The position numbers were made by a program, and so were the translations under genes. This document shows, one piece after another, positions 34,802 through 43,767 of a stretch of 64,000 nt of DNA; positions within the stretch are counted from its first letter, which is position 1; the number at the start of each line of letters is the position of its first letter. The DNA is taken from contig NZ_CP197417.1 of assembly GCF_052161615.1 (NCBI RefSeq), forward strand, positions 2,914,001 through 2,978,000, written 5' to 3'. The notes beneath the pieces were generated by a model. The model ran no database searches and was not told the DNA's origin. It saw only the letters and a program-made list of their open reading frames with translations. This DNA is from Aeoliella sp052161615 (GTDB taxonomy: Bacteria > Planctomycetota > Planctomycetia > Pirellulales > Lacipirellulaceae).

Positions 34802-36712
34802 ATGCCTCGCAAGTCGACCCTCGTCGCCGTGATGTGTGTCACGTTCTGGATGGTGGGGACCGCGTGGGGTGCCACGCCCACGGAGCAGCGTCGCGAACTG
34901 TCCCGTGCTACCACCAGCCTGCGGGTTGCCGAGCGCCTGGCGAGGGCCAAGCGGTTCGAGGAGGCCTCGACTGCCATGGCCGAGGCTCAGAAGGCCTTGG
35001 AGACCGCCGCAGACGGCCTCGACGAACGTCTGGCTAAGACCTTCGACCGAGCTGCCCAGCAGTACGCCAAGGTCCATACCGAACTCACGGCTGCGGGGGT
35101 AAAGCTCCCGCCCGTACCCCAAATTGTCCCCACCAAAGCCAGCCCCAAGCCGACGCTCGGCGGGAATGGTGGCGGGGGCAACGGCCGCGTAAGCTTCGTC
35201 CAGCAGATTGTCCCCATCCTCAACAACCGCTGCGGAGGTTGTCACGTCCGCGGCGATCAGGGGGACGTGAGCTTCGCGAATTACAACAACATCGTCGAGG
35301 GAGTTCCCTCGGGCCGCTTCATCGAAGTCGGCTCGGGAATGGAGAGTTCGATCGTCAACGTGATCGTTAGCGGTCAGATGCCGCCGAATGGAAACGAGGT
35401 CCCGCCGGAGGAAGTGCGCGCTCTGGTGATGTGGATCAATCAGGGGGCGGCATTCGATGGCGATGATCCGGCGAAGGGACTCGCAGATCTCAAGAAAGGG
35501 ACCGGCGAAGCGAAGCCCGCTTCCGAACCCGCCCCGGCAAAGCCATCAGGTCCACCAATTCCGATGGCGAAGGGCGACGAAACCGTAAGCTTCGCGCTCG
35601 ACATCGCCCCGCTGTTGATCGAGAGTTGCGCCGATTGCCATGGTGCCGGCAACAGTAGCGCCGGGCTGAGCGTCGCGACGTTCGACCAGCTTTGGAAAGG
35701 TGGTAACGCAGGATCTGCTATTAAACCTGGCGACGCGGAAGGGAGTTTGCTCATTGAGAAACTCCGCGGTACGGCAATGGATGGCGTTCGCATGCCTCAG
35801 AACCGCCCGGCATGGAGCAATGATAAGATCGACCTCGTCGCGAAGTGGATCAACGAAGGGGCGAAGTTCGATGGCGCCAGCGCCATGGAACCACTGGCTC
35901 GAGTCGCCGGCATTGCGATGGCCGAGCGTTCGACCCCCGAGCAACTGTCTGCCGAACGGGAAAACAAAGCGGGTGCCGTGTGGCACTTGGCGATCCCCGA
36001 CGAACGAGCAAGCACCGTCACCAGCGAGCACTTCCTAGCGATTGGCAACCTTCCCGAATCGCAAATGGAGAAACTGCTCGGCGAGGCCGAACGCCAAGCC
36101 GGCGAAGTGCAGAAATTACTCGATGGTGGCGACCAACCGTTCAACAAAGCCCGCGTCACGCTCTACGTGTTCGACCATCGCATCGATTATCGCGAGTTCG
36201 GCACGATGGTCGAGCGGCGAAGTCTGCCCGAAGACCTTCGCGGGCATGCCGAATACGACATCGTGCATCCGTACGTCGCCATCGTTGCTGACGATAACTC
36301 GCTGGAAGAGATGCCATGCGTGCTAGCCGAGCAACTCGGCACGCTGTGGATCGCGGACCAGTCGCAGGGCCGGCTTCCTGACTGGTTTTGCGAGGGCGCG
36401 GGCAAGGCCATCGCCGCCCGCATTCACCCCCGCGATGCTGTGGTCAAGAATTGGCGCGAAGAGCTCCCCGCCGCCATCGCCGCTGCCAAGCCCCCCGAGG
36501 CGTTCATGACCGGAAAACTTCCCCCGTCGACGACCTCGCTATTGTCCTTCGGTTTCGCCGATGGCCTGATGCAGAAGCAGGCCAATTTCGACCGTTTGGT
36601 TGCCGCGGCATCGACCACCGGCGACTTTGACGCCGCCTGCGAGGAGGTATTTAAGAAGTCGAGCAAGGAACTCGCCGAATTGTGGGTCGCGTCCCAACGC
36701 GGACGCCGATAA
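34802..36712 (+). CDS. Exported di-haem protein with two PSCyt1-like domains
   Basis: A 636-residue protein from ATG 34802; upstream open codons are not convincing. A signal peptide (MPRKSTLVAVMCVTFWMVG) is followed by a coiled helical segment, a Gly-rich linker and two c-type haem motifs: NNRCGGCHVRG (about residue 145) and ESCADCHGAG (about residue 280). The pattern around each (VSFVQQIVPIL, MPPNGNEVPPEEV; VSFALDIAPLLI, RMPQNRPAW) shows a duplicated PSCyt1-like domain. The C-terminal 250 residues are unrecognised and lack haem sites. Its stop is overlapped by the next gene, so the two are coupled. Confidence 0.82.
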   Translation: MPRKSTLVAVMCVTFWMVGTAWGATPTEQRRELSRATTSLRVAERLARAKRFEEASTAMAEAQKALETAADGLDERLAKTFDRAAQQYAKVHTELTAAGVKLPPVPQIVPTKASPKPTLGGNGGGGNGRVSFVQQIVPILNNRCGGCHVRGDQGDVSFANYNNIVEGVPSGRFIEVGSGMESSIVNVIVSGQMPPNGNEVPPEEVRALVMWINQGAAFDGDDPAKGLADLKKGTGEAKPASEPAPAKPSGPPIPMAKGDETVSFALDIAPLLIESCADCHGAGNSSAGLSVATFDQLWKGGNAGSAIKPGDAEGSLLIEKLRGTAMDGVRMPQNRPAWSNDKIDLVAKWINEGAKFDGASAMEPLARVAGIAMAERSTPEQLSAERENKAGAVWHLAIPDERASTVTSEHFLAIGNLPESQMEKLLGEAERQAGEVQKLLDGGDQPFNKARVTLYVFDHRIDYREFGTMVERRSLPEDLRGHAEYDIVHPYVAIVADDNSLEEMPCVLAEQLGTLWIADQSQGRLPDWFCEGAGKAIAARIHPRDAVVKNWREELPAAIAAAKPPEAFMTGKLPPSTTSLLSFGFADGLMQKQANFDRLVAAASTTGDFDAACEEVFKKSSKELAELWVASQRGRR

Positions 36713-38202
36713 TAGGCGATGGCACGCGAATCTCTTTTGCGGAGTTCCCGATTTCGGTAGCCCGCGACCCGTCGGCATTGATAGCAAGTATCAGCAGGAG
36801 CACCGCCATTCTATCGTCCCTTGCAAAACTCCTGGGCCTGTCCGACCCCAACGCCAGCGAGGCAGCTCCTTTCGAATCGCATTGGCGCGACTACCTCCGG
36901 CAGCACGTGTGGCAGTACTCGCACCTGCATCAAAACCATCGCGAGCGTATCGAAGACGTGGTCGCCAACATGGTGGCGAAGCGTCGTTGGACCGGTGGCA
37001 GTGGATTCGAAGTGACCGACGAGATGCGCGTCGCCATCTCCGGCCAAGCGGCGCTCATGACACTGGGGATCGACAAGCCGTACTACTTCCCCCACGTCTC
37101 CGACATCATTGTCTATCCAAAGCCATTCTTCGTCCCTCACCAGCAATCGAGTCGCTGGACGACCGATCCCGTGTTCGGCGGGAGTTCGACGCCGCGCTAC
37201 GGCGAGGCATGGCAGAACGGGCCTGTCATTCTTGCATGGAGCATCATCGCCAATCCGTACGACAAACGCGGGCCGTACATGGGCGTGGTGCTGCACGAGT
37301 TCGCTCATCATCTCGACGCTCTGGATGGCGACATGAGTGGCATGCCTCCGATTGGCGACATCGAGTACGAGCGCGAGTGGCATCGTGTTACGGAGCTCGA
37401 CTTCCTAGAACTCGTCGGCCAAGCCGAACGGGGTGAGCCGGCGGTGCTGGACCACTATGGTGCAACGAATCGCGCGGAGTTCTTTGCCGTGGCGACCGAG
37501 TGCTTCTTCAATCACCCGCATGATGTCCGCGAACGCCACCCGCATCTCTACCGCATGCTCGCCACCTACTTCCGCCAAAGCCCCGCCGAATTGATTCCTC
37601 GCTCTGCACAACCGGCGGTTCGTATCGAGAAAGCTAAGAAACCCGCTTCGACGAAACCCCGTGTAAGTCGCAATGCGAACGTGGAGGACCCTTTCACTCG
37701 CGGGCTGTTCCAATCTCAAGAAGGCGAGCTCGACGAGGCATTAGCCAGCTTCACCCAAGCGATCGCCTCGGACCCAGAAGATAGCGAAGCCTTCGCCCAG
37801 CGGGCTCTGGTGCATCTAGCACGCGATGAATTTCAGGCGGCGATCACCGATGCGAATGCTGCACTTGAACTCGATGAAGAAGACCTGGACGCGAAATTCG
37901 CGCGAGGGTCGGCGCTCGTGCTCTCGGGCCAGTCCGCGGAAGGCATCGCCGACTTGCGGCTAGCTTGCGAGAAGGAGCAAAGTCCCGAAGCACATGCCTA
38001 TCTAGGTTTTGCTTACATCGAGCTCGATCGGCTCAAGCAAGCTGTTCACGAACTGTCGATCGCTTTGCAGCTCGACCCTTACGACGCCGAAGCATATCGC
38101 TGGCGGGCGGAAGCGTATCGGCGGATGGGCGAAGAGGAGCAAGCTCTGCGTGATGACGAACGGGCGAATCGTCTCGACCCGCCGCGGGATGCATCGACGT
38201 AG
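36682..38202 (+). CDS. MtfA-type zinc peptidase fused to TPR repeats
   Basis: Up to 506 residues with a GTG start that overlaps the di-haem gene by 31 bases; a TTG at 36778 is an alternative. The MtfA domain covers about residues 65-310: FESHWRDYLRQHVWQY, GVVLHEFAHHLDALDGDMSG (HExxH with downstream Asp) and RAEFFAVATECFFNHP. From residue 335 on there are three to four tetratricopeptide repeats, for example LFQSQEGELDEALASFTQAI and YLGFAYIELDRLKQAVHELS. MtfA in E. coli binds the Mlc repressor and has peptidase activity. The TPR tail is extra and suggests different partners. No signal peptide is seen. Confidence 0.83.
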   Translation: MGRVPTRTPIIGDGTRISFAEFPISVARDPSALIASISRSTAILSSLAKLLGLSDPNASEAAPFESHWRDYLRQHVWQYSHLHQNHRERIEDVVANMVAKRRWTGGSGFEVTDEMRVAISGQAALMTLGIDKPYYFPHVSDIIVYPKPFFVPHQQSSRWTTDPVFGGSSTPRYGEAWQNGPVILAWSIIANPYDKRGPYMGVVLHEFAHHLDALDGDMSGMPPIGDIEYEREWHRVTELDFLELVGQAERGEPAVLDHYGATNRAEFFAVATECFFNHPHDVRERHPHLYRMLATYFRQSPAELIPRSAQPAVRIEKAKKPASTKPRVSRNANVEDPFTRGLFQSQEGELDEALASFTQAIASDPEDSEAFAQRALVHLARDEFQAAITDANAALELDEEDLDAKFARGSALVLSGQSAEGIADLRLACEKEQSPEAHAYLGFAYIELDRLKQAVHELSIALQLDPYDAEAYRWRAEAYRRMGEEEQALRDDERANRLDPPRDAST

Positions 38203-38601
38203 CAAGGTGTTCGTCGCGGCTAACACGACTTCGCGTCCAGGCCATCGCCGCTTCCTTCGTCGCGAAGTTTCGCAGCACCACGATGGAACCACCAACGAGC
38301 TCCCCACAACACACCAAATGCCGGCGGGCGGTGGGACGGAAGGGGTCGGGCAGTTCGAGGATGCGATACGTCATACGCAAGCGTAGGCCAGGAATTACCA
38401 CCCGCGGAGCACTGCGGGATTTTTTCACGCGGCTTCCATTTCCCAATTTGCCTGCGGTTTTCGCGGGAATCCGCGAACCTTCGCCAGCGATTCCGACTCG
38501 GTTTGTCATGGCTCCAGAGGTCCGGTGGCTCGTCCATGAGGATCATCGCTAAACTGGGGCGACTCCTTACTCATTTGCCGCACAGGCGGTTCGAGGTTCT
38601 C
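38203..38601. other. Gap of about 400 bases without a recognised gene
   Basis: The frames on both strands here give low-complexity, Arg/Pro-rich translations without homology. A GGATTTTTTCACG stretch lies near 38412. I see no tRNA, clear terminator or repeat shared with other parts of the window. Confidence 0.5.
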
Positions 38602-40098
38602 ATGTCCGATGTCATTCCTTCCAAGCACGAAATGATCGCCAATGGCGAAGCGACTGCGATCCTGCCCACGGGCGGAAAGCATAAGCCGATCACCGTGATT
38701 GGCACCGAAGCCATCCGCGGGACGTTCGACGAGCTTTGCTTGCAGCAGGCCATCAACTCGCGGAAGGCCCCTGGTGTGACGGATCTGGTGCTGAACCCCG
38801 ACGCCCATTGTGGTTACGGTGCACCGGTGGGCTGCGTGATGGTTTCGCCGACGCATGTTTATCCGGGCCCCGTGGGTGTGGACATCAAGTGCTCGATGAG
38901 TCTCCTGCAGACCAGTCTGCCTGCGGACGCTGTGAGCGATAAACAGACTCGCCGGGCGTTGATCGACGCGATCTGCGAACGAACGCCTACCGGTGCCGGG
39001 CGCGGGCAGCGAAATGCGCCGAAGTCTCGCCACGTTTCCGAGGCGCTCGGCAAACGGGTACTCGTCGAAGGTGCATCCAAAGGTGTTTGCGAAGCACTCG
39101 GCATTCCCGTGGAGTGGGCGAGTCGTTGTGAGGACTTCGCGCACGTGGGGCATGACGATTCGACCGCGGCGCTCGCACTGCGGCTCGAGCAACTCCTGCC
39201 GAGCATCTGGAAGTTTGATGCGAAGGTGTCGCAGCTTGGTTCGTACGGTGGTGGTAATCATTTTGGCGAGTGCGAAGTGGTGGAAGTGGTCGACGATGCT
39301 CGTTCGCGCAGCGTTGCGGAGACATTCGGGCTGGTCGATGGCGGCGTGGCGTTCCTTTCGCACTGTGGTTCGCGAGGAATTGGGCATCACTTGGCGTCGG
39401 GACAGTTCCGTGCTTTGCAAACCAAGTTCACTCAGTGGAACATTCCGCTGCCGGGACAGGATCGCGAGCTTGTGTACGCGCCGCTTGGAACGCCCGAAGC
39501 GAATGCCTACCTCGACGACATGGCGCTCGGCGCGAACTTTGCGACGGTCAACCATTTGCTGATCAACGCGCTGGTGCTCGATGCGTTTCAGGAAATCATT
39601 CCCGGAACCACCGGGCAGCTGGTGTACTTCATCAGTCATAACATTGCTCGCAAGGAAATCGTCGACAATCAGCCGGCGTGGGTGCATCGCAAGGGAGCGA
39701 CTCGTGCGTTTCCTGGAGGTCACTTCGCGCTGCGTGGAACGCCGTTCGCCGAAACCGGGCATCCGATCCTGCTGCCGGGCAACCCGCAGGCAGGTTCGGC
39801 GGTGATGGTGGCGGACGCGGGGGCCGCGATCAGTTGCTACAGCGTCAATCATGGTGCGGGGCGTCAGCTAGGTCGCAAGGCGGCGAAGCGGGCGATCGAC
39901 CAGCAGCAGGTGGATCAGTCGTTCCTCGACGCCGACATCCTGTCGAATTGCCGTAAGTATCCGATCGACGAAGCGCCTGGCGCGTACAAGGACTTCGACG
40001 AAGTGCTCCGTTCGGTAAAGACGGCGGGCTTGGCAAGCGAGGTGGCTCGGCTAAAGGCGCGGTTCGTCATCAAAGACGGCGACCAAGCCGACGATTGA
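38602..40098 (+). CDS. rtcB: RtcB-family RNA ligase
   Basis: A 498-residue protein from ATG 38602. RtcB signatures are LVLNPDAHCGYGAPVGCV and PVGVDIKCSMSL (the usual text is GVDIGCGM), then GSYGGGNHFGECEVV, FLSHCGSRGIGHHLA and HRKGATRAFPGGHFAL, and SVNHGAGRQLGRKAAKR, where the His receives the GMP. RtcB joins 2',3'-cyclic phosphate or 3'-phosphate RNA ends to 5'-OH ends with GTP and Mn2+. The altered GVDIKCSM text is seen in a subgroup of RtcB-like proteins. It stands alone; a GAGTAAAGTCGC palindrome follows the stop by 27 bases and could terminate it. Confidence 0.87.
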   Translation: MSDVIPSKHEMIANGEATAILPTGGKHKPITVIGTEAIRGTFDELCLQQAINSRKAPGVTDLVLNPDAHCGYGAPVGCVMVSPTHVYPGPVGVDIKCSMSLLQTSLPADAVSDKQTRRALIDAICERTPTGAGRGQRNAPKSRHVSEALGKRVLVEGASKGVCEALGIPVEWASRCEDFAHVGHDDSTAALALRLEQLLPSIWKFDAKVSQLGSYGGGNHFGECEVVEVVDDARSRSVAETFGLVDGGVAFLSHCGSRGIGHHLASGQFRALQTKFTQWNIPLPGQDRELVYAPLGTPEANAYLDDMALGANFATVNHLLINALVLDAFQEIIPGTTGQLVYFISHNIARKEIVDNQPAWVHRKGATRAFPGGHFALRGTPFAETGHPILLPGNPQAGSAVMVADAGAAISCYSVNHGAGRQLGRKAAKRAIDQQQVDQSFLDADILSNCRKYPIDEAPGAYKDFDEVLRSVKTAGLASEVARLKARFVIKDGDQADD

Positions 40099-40125
40099 TC
40101 TCACTCCAAGCCTCCGAATTTCGAT

Positions 40126-40175
40126 CGAGTAAAGTCGCAGCTTTGCGAATATCGCATTGACTGCGACTTTACTCG
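40126..40175. repeat. GAGTAAAGTCGC palindrome, copy 2
   Basis: A perfect 15-bp inverted repeat, CGAGTAAAGTCGCAG (40126-40140) and CTGCGACTTTACTCG (40161-40175), with an inner stem TGCGA-ata-TCGCA. It is followed by TTTTC and lies just past the rtcB stop, so it could serve as that gene's terminator. Confidence 0.82.
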
Positions 40176-40252
40176 TTTTCGGTCCTGTGGGAGCGTCGAC
40201 GTAAGTCACGTTGCTTGAACACCTTGCGAACAGACGCGCGTCGCAGCTTCAA

Positions 40253-40295
40253 GGAGTAATGTCGCAGGGGGAAACCGCAGGTGCGACTTTACTCC
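40253..40295. repeat. GAGTAAAGTCGC palindrome, copy 3
   Basis: GGAGTAATGTCGCA (40253-40266) pairs with TGCGACTTTACTCC (40282-40295) with one mismatch. It is the third copy of the family, in inverted-repeat form, about 130 bases after copy 2. Confidence 0.75.
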
Positions 40296-40313
40296 GATTA
40301 CCCTCCATCTCGC

Positions 40314-40357
40314 GATCCTTCGTGTCATCCTGAAGGAGCCTAAGCGACTGAAGGATC
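40314..40357. repeat. GATCCTTC inverted repeat
   Basis: GATCCTTC (40314-40321) and GAAGGATC (40350-40357), with ATCCTGAAGGAG inside. The 390 bases beyond it, to the SOD stop at 40747, hold no gene that I can support; an overlapping plus-strand frame there is an antisense shadow of the SOD gene extended upstream. Confidence 0.55.
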
Positions 40358-40746
40358 TAGCTTGCCATATGCCAACGCTTCGATCTTTTCTCACGCAAAG
40401 GCGCGAAGGAAACACTCGCTGAATAAGTCGCCCTTCATTCGGCCTTCTGCGCTTCGTTCAGCGCGTACTCCGAGCCCCGGCCTAGCTCGACGCCTGTCCC
40501 TTTTCAGTAGTAAGTTAGGTTGTCAAAGAGCGTATGTCCACTTACTTTATGGATATGCACATGAGAACACATGTGGAGCGCGCTTTCAAGTCACTTTCTG
40601 GAAAAAAGTGGAAATCGTTGGCACTCTCGAAAAATGGTGACTTTCGCTATTCGGTGGAAACGAACCGCTGCGCCGCTACCAAAAACCGTTGGTCATGGAA
40701 TACCCCACGAGGGTGGCGAACGGAGAGCGAATTGATTGTCGCTGGA

Positions 40747-41469
40747 CTACCCCAGGCCCGGGACGGATCTAAACCTGGCATTCGCTTCCTGCCAGTCAAT
40801 ATGGTCGCGAAACTTGTCAACGTACTCGCCCTTGCGATTGTGGTAATCTATGTAGAAGGCGTGCTCGTAGACATCCATCACTACAATGGGGACCGCCATC
40901 CAGAGAAGCCCAACGGCGTGTTCGTCGCTAACGACGTTGTAGAGTGTGCCATTCACTGGATGCCTGACGAGCATGGCCCAGCCTGCCGCCTCTTTGCCGC
41001 TGGCAGCGAAGTCGTCCCACCATTTATCGAGAGAGCCAAATCGGCGGTCGATAGCAGTGCGAACGTCGTCGCCTGGATTCTCCGTCTGCGGCGAAAGCCC
41101 ATCGAAGTACATTTCGTGAAGTACCACACTGTTGCCACGGCTGTTGATGATCCGTTTGAGATGACCAAACGCAGCGGCATCAACCGCTTTGTCCCCTTTC
41201 ATTGCTTCCTCGAGACGGACGTCGGCCCCCGAAACGGCCTGTAGGGCACCACCGTAGTGGGCCGTATGGTGAGGCGCTATCTGCTCGGCACTCAAGAATC
41301 CTGGGATCTCTCGATGCTTGAGTGGCTTAGGCTTTCCCGTGACCAGCCCACATTGAGAAAAGTCGATGGTTTCGTGCTCCGAAGCCTCTGATAGGCCTGG
41401 CACCAGAAGCGTGCCAGCGGCTGCTCCCGTAGACGCAAATAGAAAGTTTCTACGATCGACATAATTCAT
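40747..41469 (-). CDS. Divergent Fe/Mn superoxide-dismutase-like protein, Tat signal
   Basis: A 240-residue protein with a twin-arginine signal (YVDRRNFLFASTGAAAG). Possible metal ligands of Fe/Mn SODs remain: His in QIAPHHTAHYGGAL, His in SVVLHEMYFDGLS, and Asp and His in VVMDVYEHAFYIDYHNRKG. The usual NNGGGHxNH block of the second ligand is absent and the region before it is shorter in conserved text, so activity needs testing. It resembles a recognised side branch of the SOD family. It is not adjacent to the canonical SOD at 15 kb. The chromate operon lies upstream on the same strand; operon membership is unlikely because of the AT-rich gap of about 100 bases. Confidence 0.8.
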   Translation of the reverse strand: MNYVDRRNFLFASTGAAAGTLLVPGLSEASEHETIDFSQCGLVTGKPKPLKHREIPGFLSAEQIAPHHTAHYGGALQAVSGADVRLEEAMKGDKAVDAAAFGHLKRIINSRGNSVVLHEMYFDGLSPQTENPGDDVRTAIDRRFGSLDKWWDDFAASGKEAAGWAMLVRHPVNGTLYNVVSDEHAVGLLWMAVPIVVMDVYEHAFYIDYHNRKGEYVDKFRDHIDWQEANARFRSVPGLG

Positions 41470-41567
41470 GGCTATTCTCCGTCTGTGAAGGTGAGTAAAT
41501 GGAATCCCTATCTGATTAAGTAGTATTATCTTAGCGTCCTACGCTTCGCGATCTCCCCGCCTCGATT

Positions 41568-41990
41568 TCAGACACCCAGCAATTCTTCACTCAATTTGGC
41601 GTAAAGGGCGTCGTAGAGCATGGCGCCACGCTCCAGCGCCTCGTGGTCATTGTCGCTCGTCAGTCGAAGCCCTTCGCACAGAAGGTCGAGGCCGGGAGCG
41701 GCCGGTTCCACGCAGACTGCTTGAATCGTGTCGGCTTCGTCGATGATGCGGGCGATTCGATGCAGCACTGGGTCTTCCAGTTGATAATGCTGCACAAAAG
41801 CGTGGAACGAGCAGTGGCCGCCATGGTGGGAGAATTTAACGCCCGGGATATCGAACGGCTCGGCATCCGCTGGCACGGGCGCATTTCGCGGAATGAACTC
41901 GAATATGGCCTCCGGGTCGATGCGCTTACGAATCAGCCACGCGCAGCCCATACGATCGACCCCGACTTGCTCCCATGCTACCCATTTCAT
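41568..41990 (-). CDS. Chromate resistance protein, ChrB C-terminal domain alone
   Basis: A 140-residue protein equivalent to the C-terminal domain of ChrB: MKWVAWEQVGVDRMGCAWLI, IRKRIDPEAIFEF and VKFSHHGGHCSFHAFVQHYQL. Its ATG overlaps the stop of the N-domain gene by four bases. In many bacteria the two domains form one protein that senses chromate and regulates chrA. Here they are separate but coupled. It is last in the chrA operon. Confidence 0.87.
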   Translation of the reverse strand: MKWVAWEQVGVDRMGCAWLIRKRIDPEAIFEFIPRNAPVPADAEPFDIPGVKFSHHGGHCSFHAFVQHYQLEDPVLHRIARIIDEADTIQAVCVEPAAPGLDLLCEGLRLTSDNDHEALERGAMLYDALYAKLSEELLGV

Positions 41991-42418
41991 TTCGTTGATT
42001 CTCCTCGTTTCAGTAGGCGCTCACGGACTTGCGGGCCAAGGGGCGAAGCGAAGTAGTCCCGCAATTGGGCTTGCTGGTACCGCTTCGATAGTGCCGACAA
42101 GTCCGCCGTCTTCTTCTTGAGCGCGACCAGCAGCTCGCGATACTCGGCCTCCACGGTTTCGATGAACTGTTGCCTGAGCGCGGTGGCGTCGGTTGCGTAG
42201 ACTTGCTCGGCCTCCCAGAGCATCGCATCGCCTTCGAGTTCCGTGATCTCCGCGGCGAGCCATTGCAGTTGTTCTTGAGTACGAGGCGTGCGAGGCAAGA
42301 CCCACACGGCATCCTGGAGCGCGATGGCCCCCAGTTGTTTTAGCTTTCGCCAGACAAACACGCGTCGAGAGGTTGGCTCGCGCGGAATGCGATAGACGAG
42401 TAGAAGCCAGCCCCTCAT
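41987..42418 (-). CDS. Chromate resistance protein, ChrB N-terminal domain alone
   Basis: A 143-residue protein matching the N-terminal ChrB domain: WLLLVYRIPREPTSRRVFVW, RKLKQLGAIALQDAVWVLP and TELEGDAMLWEAEQVY. The C-terminal half is a long charged helix. It starts 16 bases after chrA and overlaps the C-domain gene by four bases. The separate genes may interact to rebuild a ChrB-like regulator. Confidence 0.85.
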   Translation of the reverse strand: MRGWLLLVYRIPREPTSRRVFVWRKLKQLGAIALQDAVWVLPRTPRTQEQLQWLAAEITELEGDAMLWEAEQVYATDATALRQQFIETVEAEYRELLVALKKKTADLSALSKRYQQAQLRDYFASPLGPQVRERLLKRGESTK

Positions 42419-42434
42419 GGTGTGTTCTCCATGC

Positions 42435-43676
42435 TCAACCGCGTGCGAAGGGGTAGAGGAGTAACCCCGCTATCGCGGCCGCGAGCACCACGAAGGGTTC
42501 CGGAAGTTTCTTGAACCGCATTAAGATCGCCATGGTGATTAGCAACAGGGCTACCTTCGGCCAATCGGGTGCCCCGGCAGAATCGAGTATGGTTCGCCGG
42601 CCGAGGACCACGCACGCACCGGCGATCGCACCAATGGCTGCCGCCGTGACCCCATCGACAAACGCGACGATTCCGGGTCGTTTTCCATGCTTCTTGAAGT
42701 ACGGCGCAGGGAGAATGGTGAACAGGTAACAAGGCAGGAAAGTGGCGAGCGCCGCAACCGATGCCCCGGCTAGCCCCATCCAGGGTCCTGCTTCGCGACC
42801 CATCGCTAGAAATCCGATGAAGCCGACCGTGATGACGACCGGACCAGGCGTGATCATGGCGACCGCCACGGCGTCGAGGAACTCTTGGTCGTTGAGCCAG
42901 CCATACTCGTGGACGACACCACCGTACAGAAAGGGCACGATCGCCAGTCCGCTGCCGAAAACAAACGCGCCGGCTTTGGTAAAGAACCACGCAATCTGCA
43001 GTAGCGGCTCATCCAACCACGGTTTGCTGGGTGCCGTAAGATCGGCTATCGGTAGCAGCAAGCAGGCGGTGGAACTTGGATGGTTCCGCGGCCAAGGTGG
43101 TGACCTCACGAACCAGATCACGAGTCCCGCGCTGAGAAACAAAAGGACGTTCTCGTTCTCGGTAACGATGGTGGTGGCCGCGCTGAGAAGGTAGATGGCC
43201 CAGAGCAACCAGTCACCCCCCAAGGTCTTTCGAGTCAGCTTATAGGCGCTGATGGTGATGATGCCAATCACGCTGGCACCCACGCCGTAGAACACGGCTT
43301 GCATCCATTGGATACCGCCGTATTCCAGATAGGCCCAGCCGATTGCGAGTACCATGAGGAACGAAGGCAGTACGAACGCCACGCCGACGAGCGTTGATCC
43401 GAGCACCCCGTAATGGACGTAACCAAGGTAGATAGCCAGTTGCGCGGCGAGCGGCCCCGGCATCAGTTGCGCAAGGGTCAAGCCTTCCTTGTACTCGGCC
43501 TCGGTGATCCACTTCCGCCGTTCGACCAGATCGCGATGCATGTACCCGACCAACGCCACGGGCCCGCCGAAACCAACGGTGCCGAGCGTGAGTGCGTAGA
43601 GGACCAACTCCGTGAGCCGATAGCAGGGCCCGGTTTGCACGCTCGAAACAGTATCGATTTGCCGATCCGAATCCAC
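42435..43676 (-). CDS. chrA: Chromate efflux transporter ChrA
   Basis: A 413-residue membrane protein with the duplicated CHR domains: LGTVGFGGPVALVGYMHRDLV and LAQLMPGPLAAQLAIYLGY in the first half, and FTKAGAFVFGSGLAIVPFLYGGVV and VAMITPGPVVITVGFIGFLA in the second. About 10-11 hydrophobic segments are visible. It exports chromate by proton symport. It is first in the operon with the two ChrB genes. No sigma-54 promoter text was found in its short upstream gap. Confidence 0.92.
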   Translation of the reverse strand: MDSDRQIDTVSSVQTGPCYRLTELVLYALTLGTVGFGGPVALVGYMHRDLVERRKWITEAEYKEGLTLAQLMPGPLAAQLAIYLGYVHYGVLGSTLVGVAFVLPSFLMVLAIGWAYLEYGGIQWMQAVFYGVGASVIGIITISAYKLTRKTLGGDWLLWAIYLLSAATTIVTENENVLLFLSAGLVIWFVRSPPWPRNHPSSTACLLLPIADLTAPSKPWLDEPLLQIAWFFTKAGAFVFGSGLAIVPFLYGGVVHEYGWLNDQEFLDAVAVAMITPGPVVITVGFIGFLAMGREAGPWMGLAGASVAALATFLPCYLFTILPAPYFKKHGKRPGIVAFVDGVTAAAIGAIAGACVVLGRRTILDSAGAPDWPKVALLLITMAILMRFKKLPEPFVVLAAAIAGLLLYPFARG

Positions 43677-43767
43677 TACGAGCCTCGCTTGGGGATGTAA
43701 CCGTGGTTACTTTCTCCAAGCGTATCGATGAAGTGGTCCGCTGCCAAGGTGGCATCGGTCCAAACCC

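Noticed and set aside
40534..41244. 236-codon plus-strand frame
   Set aside because: Most of it is antisense to the SOD-like gene, whose conserved ligands show the minus strand is the coding one.
43677..43767. Possible sigma-54 promoter before chrA (TTGGCAGC text on the minus strand)
   Set aside because: There is no GC at the required ten-base spacing.
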